Shown piece after piece: positions 30,861 through 36,993 of a stretch of DNA of 36,993 nt. The stretch lies in the NCBI GenBank assembly GCA_004299065.1, contig SIHH01000008.1, forward strand, positions 1 to 36,993, in the 5' to 3' direction. A model generated the notes under the pieces. That model did no database searches and was not told where the DNA came from. It saw only the letters and a program-made list of their open reading frames with translations. Made by a program: the position numbers and the translations under genes. The stretch comes from Phormidium sp. SL48-SHIP (GTDB taxonomy: Bacteria > Cyanobacteriota > Cyanobacteriia > Cyanobacteriales > Geitlerinemataceae). Every line of letters begins with the position of its first letter. Position 1 is the first letter of the stretch.

Positions 30861-31012
30861 AAGCTCCGGGGAACCACGAGGGGGACGATAGATGCCTTGA
30901 GGTCGATAGCCAGAACCTCTCCCAGCAGCGATGTAACACTAGCGGGAGCCTCTGAACTCAGTCGCTCTCGAATAAAATCTTAATAAATTGCTTTGTTACG
31001 ATCCAAGGCTTT

Positions 31013-31040
31013 GCGTAACTTAACAATTGTTGAGCTACGC
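31013..31040. repeat. 28-bp imperfect palindrome
   Basis: GCGTAACTTAACAA and TTGTTGAGCTACGC match at 12 of 14 paired positions (one G-T possible, one mismatch) around an AATT centre. It is 153 bp upstream of the DUF2997 start and 76 bp beyond the end of the 743-codon membrane-protein gene. It could be an operator or the terminator of that gene. Confidence 0.45.
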
Positions 31041-31115
31041 ACGTCTACTCTTACTAAGTTTGTCCCAAATTCCCATTTCCGTCAAGGCGATCGCCCAGAT
31101 AATTGCTAATCTTTC

Positions 31116-33299
31116 TCAGCTATCCCCCGGTGACGTCCCAGACTCCGGGGCGATCGCCTTGACGACAACATCAATCTGAGGCCGATAGATGAGGCGGTTG
31201 CTCGTATCAAAAGTAATAGACTCAACAGCAGCCGGAAGCCTGAGATCCTCAATTCCTTGCCAGAAGGTGAGTGCTTCCTGGGGCGATCGCGGTAAATGAC
31301 TGAGGATGACACCATTCTCCGAAGTCGTGGGCAGAATGCGATAGCTAGCATCAGTCCCATCCTCATAGGTCACTTGCATGACCACAGGAGCCGCTCTCAA
31401 CAGGGTTTTGGTAATTTTGCCCAGAAACGACTCCTTAATGGCGATCGAGGCCCGCAGTAAAGTCCCCTCAGTGGCCTCTAAGGTCATCGTGTCATCCCAA
31501 GAGAGCGATCGCCGCTCCACCTCCCCAACCTCAAGCCACAACAACGGCGACTCCCGAGGGTCTAACAGCATTAGATTAGGCAGAGATTCCGTTGGCACAA
31601 ACTCAGGAAACTCCGATGAAAGCTGATAATGGGACAGCACATGAAAGAAGGTGTCCGGTTCCGAGAAAAAGGGATGTCGGCCATCTAAATCAACAAAGTT
31701 ATACAGAATCGCCTCAGGGGGCTGTTCTGCCAATCCCTCAGCCGTCCAAGTGTCCAGAAATTCCGTGTAGGCGGTGTAAGACTGTAGAGTTCGCCGAGGT
31801 TGCCAGTTGAGGTCATTGGCCGGCATTAAGGCAATGTCCCAGGGGATAACATCAACGGTTTTCTCATCTATATTGGCCCTCACATCATCCCCGAGAGTGA
31901 AGGGCAAGAGAGTTGGCTGGTTAGCCACCTGGACCTCTGCAAATACCTGAGAGAAATCCAAATGAGCCACACGATTCAATACGAGTTTGGGTTGGGGAAT
32001 TAGTGAAAGATTCCAACCAATCTTGGCATGGCCAAACAGTCCAGGAAATTGCCAATAGACGCCAGTCACCACGACCATCAGCAGCATAATAACACCACTC
32101 AATCGGCGTGTTGGGTGACGGGGGCGGGGTTGCACCGCTAAACTCAGCAAAAAGGGAGTGACAAAAAAGAACATAAAGACATGGGCATCTTGGCGCACAA
32201 ATCCATGTTTGAGAACAACCCAGAGGGTGAAAGTTAAGGCTAAAAAGAGGCCGAGGGATTGACGAGTCGCACAGCGATAAAAGAGAGTCAGGAGGATTAC
32301 CACCAGGGCGATCGCCAGTCCCAATTCCACAGACGGCCCAATCACACTCATGGCACTAGAGTAGCCCGACGATACCTGCAACGATCCTAAGACAAACCTG
32401 AGTAGGGAGGGACGCTCTGTCATCAGTACCCTGACCAATAACGTCAAGCCAAAGACCGCTAGACTACTCATCCAGCCTAGACTGGGACGAAAGGCTGACC
32501 AACGGCGATTCCCTTTGAGATAGCGTTGCGTCGTCCATCCCCAAAGCACCGCGATCGCCGCCGAGGGAAGCAGCCGCACCAGTCCCAGGCCCACATCCCC
32601 ATGGAGTCCCACAAACGCTACCGCCATCGCACTGGCTGTCGCCGTCAGCAAGACCACGATCGCCTCCTGAAGTCCCTGGCGACGGGGCTGAGAGCGATAT
32701 CGCTGATACAGATGACCCAGCCAATACATCAGCAACGCCCCAAAGGTCATGACCCCCGCCGTAAACTTAACCAAAGCGGAAAACCCGGCCCAGCCTCCGA
32801 GTAAGACGGCGATCGCCAGGCCCTTGCGATCGCGCAAACTCGGAGACCAGGACAGGACGAGGAGATAGCCTAAAACCAATAAATAGTCTAAAGCAATCAA
32901 ACCATGGTAAGCACAGAGAATACTAAAGACCCAAAAGACTCGCCCACGGACTGACTGAATTTTCCAGAATTGAATCGCGGCTAACCCCAAAAAGAGGCTA
33001 TGAATAATCGCCTTGAACCAGGCGACCTGCTGATAGTTTTCGGGTAACAACGACCCCGAGGCTAGATAGCCGAAAGGTCCATAAGTATAAATGACATCCT
33101 GCCCAAAACTAAACTCTTTTTGAGGCAGATAACTCAGGGCATACGTCCAAGAATCGACCCCTGGAAAAATAATAAAATGTAACGCAGGAAAACAAAGTAA
33201 AAACACATAAAACAATCCAGCTAAAAAAGCGATAGCTGCTATAAATTTTTGGGGCGTAATATGGTGGATTATAGTGTCTAATAAAACATTGCTTTTCAT
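31116..33299 (-). CDS. Large polytopic membrane protein of a glycan cluster, unknown
   Basis: About 727 aa from ATG 33299 (MKSNVLLDT); a TTG 16 codons upstream (33347) extends the frame. It has some 10-12 membrane helices over the first ~460 residues (IAAIAFLAGLFYVFLLCFPA, WVFSILCAYHGLIALDYLLV), a motif SFGQDVIYTYGPFGYLASG in the first extracellular loop, and a ~280-residue C-terminal soluble domain. The architecture resembles GT-C type glycosyltransferases or polymer-processing membrane proteins, but no catalytic DD/DE motif is certain. It follows another membrane protein at 51 bp, so they act in one transcription unit. Confidence 0.7.
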   Translation of the reverse strand: MKSNVLLDTIIHHITPQKFIAAIAFLAGLFYVFLLCFPALHFIIFPGVDSWTYALSYLPQKEFSFGQDVIYTYGPFGYLASGSLLPENYQQVAWFKAIIHSLFLGLAAIQFWKIQSVRGRVFWVFSILCAYHGLIALDYLLVLGYLLVLSWSPSLRDRKGLAIAVLLGGWAGFSALVKFTAGVMTFGALLMYWLGHLYQRYRSQPRRQGLQEAIVVLLTATASAMAVAFVGLHGDVGLGLVRLLPSAAIAVLWGWTTQRYLKGNRRWSAFRPSLGWMSSLAVFGLTLLVRVLMTERPSLLRFVLGSLQVSSGYSSAMSVIGPSVELGLAIALVVILLTLFYRCATRQSLGLFLALTFTLWVVLKHGFVRQDAHVFMFFFVTPFLLSLAVQPRPRHPTRRLSGVIMLLMVVVTGVYWQFPGLFGHAKIGWNLSLIPQPKLVLNRVAHLDFSQVFAEVQVANQPTLLPFTLGDDVRANIDEKTVDVIPWDIALMPANDLNWQPRRTLQSYTAYTEFLDTWTAEGLAEQPPEAILYNFVDLDGRHPFFSEPDTFFHVLSHYQLSSEFPEFVPTESLPNLMLLDPRESPLLWLEVGEVERRSLSWDDTMTLEATEGTLLRASIAIKESFLGKITKTLLRAAPVVMQVTYEDGTDASYRILPTTSENGVILSHLPRSPQEALTFWQGIEDLRLPAAVESITFDTSNRLIYRPQIDVVVKAIAPESGTSPGDS

Positions 33300-33350
33300 G
33301 TTTTCAAGCCTGAAGTCTATAAGATTAAAATTGAATAATTCAAACAATAC

Positions 33351-35066
33351 TTAGCTGTCACGATTCACTTGAATAACGTTGTCCAAGGGAATAAACCTCA
33401 TATTACCATCATAAATCCAAGCTCGAATTGTGGTGACACCTTCAGGAAATGCCGTTGCCGGGAGTTGGATTTGCCAACGCGCTTGATCATACTCAGGTAC
33501 ATCAAACACCTCAGCCAAATCTGGACTGGCTTGATTGATTAAAGTAGCCGCAAAAAAGCTAGGACGATCATCCTGAGACAATAAAACAAGCTCAGGAGTC
33601 TCCTGACGACCTGGGAAAATTGACCATCCTGATAAAACAACCGTTGACTCAGTGGTTAGGGGAATGACCTCGTCTGGCGGAGGATTGTCAATGAGTCCAT
33701 GGGACTCGGCCGGAAGTTTTTCAAACTCAGCATAATCCACAAAGTCAAAAAAGCCTAACTGATCGAGTTGCGTATACCAAACAGATTTTACTGGATTTAC
33801 ATCAGGGTAAACCTTGTGAATACAACTCGTTGTCGAGGGTTCCATATACTCAATCAAGGCTAAACAATGTTTCCCCAAAATACGATCTTCATACCAAATT
33901 TCTCCAGCCTCTAACGCATCAAATGACCGAGAAATGGAAAAAACAGCAAACACAACCGCCATGGCTCCATAGAGAAGCCGCCAAGGCTGTCTTTGACAAC
34001 AAATGCGGGCAATATGAAGTAAGCCAATTAGCATCAATAGGGTAACGGTTGTGTAGCGAGATGCCAACGCAGCTTCAATTCCTAACACAGTACGTCCGAC
34101 CGTTGTCATAGCACTAAATCCTAACGGAAAGAGTAAAAACGGTAGCCAAGCCGCTAATTCAGTGCGTCGGTCGGACTGTTTCCAAAAGAGCCAAAGGCTC
34201 AAAGTACAGCCGATTAAAAGGACAATGCCAACCCAAATTGCCGGTTGGGGGGTATTAGAAAAAGAGCGGCCCAGAATTGCCAGAAAAAATGGGATGGCTT
34301 CTTGAGGATGTTTTAAGACATAGGTTCGATCAGGATTGTCGGCGGGTTCCTGATAGCCGCTGGCATATAAAAGAACAGAGCCAATCAAGAGAAACAACCA
34401 GAGAATTTGTTGGAGTCTTGGCCGGCTAGAGGCTTGGCTACGGACCCAAATCAAGGGAAATATGGCAATCCATCCTAATAAACCATGAGCTCCAGAAAAA
34501 CTCATGAAGAGTGCTAAAATTGCACCTAAAATAAATCCTTTATCAAGCCAGCGATGTTTTGATGGGTACTGTAAGACGGCGATCGCAAACACGAAACAGG
34601 TCGTTTTCCAAAACCAAGCGAGTTGAAATCCCCATAACCAGTTTTCATATTGAATCAGAGAAAAGAGTAGAATAACGCTAATAATCTCCGCAAAATGTTG
34701 CCAGTCATGGCGGCTATCATGGTGGATACCTTGCTGCCGTGAAATCCAGTACAAACCGACGGCGGACAAAATACTTAAACCAACACTAAAATACTGTTGT
34801 ACTTTAACATTCCAATCTGTTGCAAATGCTAAGGCTGCAATAAAAACGCGAGGAATGAGCATTCGATGCTCATTATGAGGAACCCAAAAATCAGAAAAAT
34901 TGACTGTTTCTAAGTGAATTTTGTGGAATAACCCCACCAAACCAAATGAGTCCATAAAAGGAACATTAACCCCGAAGCGATGGACAAACGCTAGGGTTGC
35001 TAAAACTGGCAAGATATAAAGGATAGTCAACCAACTTAAGACGTTAAATCGCTTCGGGGTCATCAT
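33351..35066 (-). CDS. Polytopic membrane protein of a glycan cluster, unknown
   Basis: 571 aa with about ten helices (WLTILYILPVLATLAFVHRF at the start) and a ~150-residue C-terminal soluble domain. The first loop has VNVPFMDSFGLVGLFHKI and VPHNEHRMLIPRVFIAALAF, and the NEHRMLIPR segment looks conserved, as in uncharacterised GT-C-like proteins. The soluble part includes STVVLSGWSIFPGRQETPEL, a beta-rich carbohydrate-binding-like region. It shares overall plan with the next gene. The DNA is AT-richer than the rest, a possible sign of transfer. Confidence 0.7.
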   Translation of the reverse strand: MMTPKRFNVLSWLTILYILPVLATLAFVHRFGVNVPFMDSFGLVGLFHKIHLETVNFSDFWVPHNEHRMLIPRVFIAALAFATDWNVKVQQYFSVGLSILSAVGLYWISRQQGIHHDSRHDWQHFAEIISVILLFSLIQYENWLWGFQLAWFWKTTCFVFAIAVLQYPSKHRWLDKGFILGAILALFMSFSGAHGLLGWIAIFPLIWVRSQASSRPRLQQILWLFLLIGSVLLYASGYQEPADNPDRTYVLKHPQEAIPFFLAILGRSFSNTPQPAIWVGIVLLIGCTLSLWLFWKQSDRRTELAAWLPFLLFPLGFSAMTTVGRTVLGIEAALASRYTTVTLLMLIGLLHIARICCQRQPWRLLYGAMAVVFAVFSISRSFDALEAGEIWYEDRILGKHCLALIEYMEPSTTSCIHKVYPDVNPVKSVWYTQLDQLGFFDFVDYAEFEKLPAESHGLIDNPPPDEVIPLTTESTVVLSGWSIFPGRQETPELVLLSQDDRPSFFAATLINQASPDLAEVFDVPEYDQARWQIQLPATAFPEGVTTIRAWIYDGNMRFIPLDNVIQVNRDS

Positions 35067-35113
35067 ATCAAGAACTCATTAAACGCAGAACGTAGCTTAC
35101 TTAATCAAACACG

Positions 35114-35779
35114 CTAATAGCGTGGTTTTGAGGCAATCACTAAAAATTGTTTACCCAAAAATTGCCAAACAAACGGAAGTGATAAATAGACAGAAACCGT
35201 CCAGAGGGGAAGTTGCCGTCCATTTGCCATACTGTAGGGAAGAAATCGGGGAATACAGGTTTTAATCTTAAATCCCTTAAGTTCCAAAATCTCTGATATT
35301 GAGGCATCGGTTAAAGGTAAATGATGATCAAAGAAATCCCAGTAGGCTCCCCCCGTATATTTCAAGTTCGGTCCCAAGCAGATAATTTGTCCCCCTGGCT
35401 TGACACAACGATAGGCTTCAGACAGGGTTTGACTCAAACTCTCTTTAGACAACAGATGTTCCAAGAAATTACTCGTAAACACCAAATCTAAGGAGTCATC
35501 GGCGAGGGGCCAGACTTGAGAACAGTCTTGGTGTAAAAACTGAATTGGCGGCTTAAGATACTCTGCGGCGTCGGGATTGAGATCCATAGCATACTTGCTC
35601 TTGGCCTCAATCTGATTAATAAACTCACCCCAGCCACAGCCGAGATCGAGAATATCCTGATTCGCGCCAACTTTAGCTTGAAAGTAGGATTTGACCAAGA
35701 CACGCCAGACACGACGACGATAGGGAGCAATGTTGATGAATCGGTGTTGATATTCCTGTTGGAGTTCTTCGGCTAACAT
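35114..35779 (-). CDS. SAM-dependent methyltransferase of the glycan cluster
   Basis: 221 aa. Motif I ILDLGCGWGEFINQIE, then YAMDLNPDAAEYLKP, the FTSNFLEHLLSKES segment (motif II) and VKPGGQIICLGPNLKYTGG (motif III) give a class I methyltransferase (Methyltransf_11/23). The conserved LEHL and PNLKYTGGAYWDFFDHHLPL parts are typical of those in polysaccharide clusters, which methylate sugars or lipid carriers. It lies 47 bp before the 571-codon gene start and 57 bp after the epimerase gene. Confidence 0.82.
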   Translation of the reverse strand: MLAEELQQEYQHRFINIAPYRRRVWRVLVKSYFQAKVGANQDILDLGCGWGEFINQIEAKSKYAMDLNPDAAEYLKPPIQFLHQDCSQVWPLADDSLDLVFTSNFLEHLLSKESLSQTLSEAYRCVKPGGQIICLGPNLKYTGGAYWDFFDHHLPLTDASISEILELKGFKIKTCIPRFLPYSMANGRQLPLWTVSVYLSLPFVWQFLGKQFLVIASKPRY

Positions 35780-35836
35780 GAGTGGGTCTCTATCCTAAGG
35801 TTCATGGAGGCTCTTACCGAGTATAGTCCCATGAAC

Positions 35837-36904
35837 TTAGAGAAAAATGCCCTTCACTTGCGACTCCTCCCGCACAATCCAATCATACATATCTTGCAGA
35901 GTGCGCCGAATGTCTCGTTTAGGACTCCAGTTGAGTTCGGACATCACTTTGCGCGAGTCGGTGATAAAAATGGGGATATCTCCGGGACGGGTTTCGGGAA
36001 CTGGGGTGATGGCGATCGCCGTCCCCGTAATCTCCTGACAAATCTGCGTCGTCTCCAACAGCGACACCTGATTCTCCACACCGCCACCGACGTTAAACGT
36101 TTCCCCCTGAAGCCGATCGAGATTCTGAAGCTGTAAATCCAGTAAATCCAGCAAATCCTCCACATGGAGGAAATCCCGAACCTGTTTCCCGCTTCCCCCG
36201 TAGCCGATATATTTTAGGGGTTTCTGGAAATAATGGCGGGCCACCCACAAGGCGAACACCCCCTGATCCACTTTCCCCATTTGCCACGGTCCCGTCAACA
36301 CCCCGCAGCGATTGACGAGGGTTCGCAGATTATAAGCATCTGCATATTCAGCAATGAGCAGTTCCGAGGCCAGTTTCGTGGTTCCATAGAGCGATCGCGC
36401 GCGATCGAGAGGAAAATCCTCCGCAATCCCATAGCGAGACACACCCGCAAACGGCTGATCCTCCTGTAACGCAAAGCGAGTCTCCGTTTCCTCATAGTTG
36501 AGTTGACTCAGATAGGAAATGGGATAGACGCGACTGGTGGAGAGAAAGACAAAATCCGCCTGAGTCTGGCGGGCCAACTCCAGACAATTGACGGTTCCCA
36601 CTAAATTCGTTTGCAAGAGATATCCCGGTGAACCGTATCCCGCTAACACCGAGGGTTCAGCGGAACATTCTAGGATTAAGTCCGGGGTGAGTCGCTGCGG
36701 ATCGAGATCTTCGGGGTTGCGGATATCACCATGAACAAACTCAATCCCCGCCGCCTTGAGACGGGGAAGATTGAGTTCAGATCCTCGCCGCTTCAGGTTA
36801 TCCAAGGCGGTAATCTGCCAATCGGGATAGCGTTGTGCTAAGCCTAAGGCCAGGGAACTCCCGACAAATCCGGCACCTCCGGTAATTAAAACACGCTCAG
36901 TCAT
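35837..36904 (-). CDS. NAD-dependent nucleotide-sugar epimerase, CDP-paratose 2-epimerase type
   Basis: 355 aa, extended SDR family. NAD-binding GGAGFVG (8-14), ALDNLKRRGSELNLPRLKAA and FVHGDIRNPEDL are characteristic of CDP-paratose/tyvelose epimerase-like proteins. The catalytic STSRVYP and YGTTK (Tyr and Lys) are present, and TLVNRCGVLTGPWQMGKVDQ supports the family. It probably makes a deoxysugar or branched sugar nucleotide for the glycan genes downstream. The exact substrate is inference. Confidence 0.85.
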   Translation of the reverse strand: MTERVLITGGAGFVGSSLALGLAQRYPDWQITALDNLKRRGSELNLPRLKAAGIEFVHGDIRNPEDLDPQRLTPDLILECSAEPSVLAGYGSPGYLLQTNLVGTVNCLELARQTQADFVFLSTSRVYPISYLSQLNYEETETRFALQEDQPFAGVSRYGIAEDFPLDRARSLYGTTKLASELLIAEYADAYNLRTLVNRCGVLTGPWQMGKVDQGVFALWVARHYFQKPLKYIGYGGSGKQVRDFLHVEDLLDLLDLQLQNLDRLQGETFNVGGGVENQVSLLETTQICQEITGTAIAITPVPETRPGDIPIFITDSRKVMSELNWSPKRDIRRTLQDMYDWIVREESQVKGIFL

Positions 36905-36946
36905 GACATTGGGAATAAATAGGAAAGACGGGGAATTAATACCGGT

Positions 36947-36993
36947 TTAGCGGCGTTGTTTCGAGGAAGACACGGCTTCAGCGGGAGTCACAC
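36947..36993 (-). CDS. C-terminal end of an upstream gene (cut by the window)
   Basis: A minus frame ending VTPAEAVSSSKQRR at TAA (36947-36949) runs off the window edge, 42 bp before the epimerase start. It fits the 3' end of another leftward gene of the glycan cluster. The visible 14 codons are too few for a family call. Confidence 0.35.
   Translation of the reverse strand, partial: VTPAEAVSSSKQRR

Overview
The window looks like a chromosomal segment of a filamentous cyanobacterium. Three things point there: frequent HIP1 octamers (GCGATCGC), a 29-codon psaM gene for photosystem I, and many cyanobacteria-only families (cyanophycinase, DUF2605, DUF2973, DUF2997, Ycf35, PrcA-like protease). 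Gene style and moderately high GC suggest a Phormidium/Sodalinema/Geitlerinema-type organism, but that is inference. No rRNA, tRNA or CRISPR array was recognised.

Layout. 1-5 kb: cyanophycinase, a small coiled-coil exported protein, and a MASE1-PAS histidine kinase translationally coupled (ATGA overlap) to a creatininase-family hydrolase. 4.8-8.2 kb: a 47-codon unknown, the DUF2605/DUF2973 pair, an Hsp70-like ATPase and a secreted unknown. 8.3-11.6 kb: a FetB-type permease beside a GAF-PAS protein without an output domain, then cobU and a Cys-containing unknown. 11.6-16.9 kb: RNase Z, a solo TnpB-element remnant, a SpoIID-like protein, two small membrane proteins, psaM, ndk and an acyl-CoA dehydrogenase-like protein. 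16.9-23.7 kb: argD, a subtilisin/P-domain protease, a secreted protein with an internally duplicated domain, a methyltransferase, and two genes whose 3' ends overlap antisense by 97 bp. 23.9-26.5 kb: an ankyrin-repeat protein and an AI-2E-family membrane protein, with a heptanucleotide repeat between them.

26.5-29.7 kb is the accessory patch. It holds a TnpB element (tnpB has a TGA at codon 23, but its catalytic motifs are intact), RE-like hairpins, the 3' stub of an IS5-type transposase, and two Uma2-type nuclease genes that share 569 bp with only 2 substitutions. The right end of the TnpB element supplies the stop codon of the preceding membrane-protein gene.

29.7-30.9 kb holds the compact operon DUF2997 - ycf35 - ferredoxin, closed by a strong intrinsic terminator. 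31.1 kb to the end is a leftward surface-glycan-type cluster: two large polytopic membrane proteins, a methyltransferase, a nucleotide-sugar epimerase and the last codons of another gene.

The most notable points are the three TnpB right-end structures in one window (one intact, two solo), the gene-conversion-like Uma2 pair, and the Ycf35 operon, whose function is unknown and whose ferredoxin carries a duplicated N-terminal motif.
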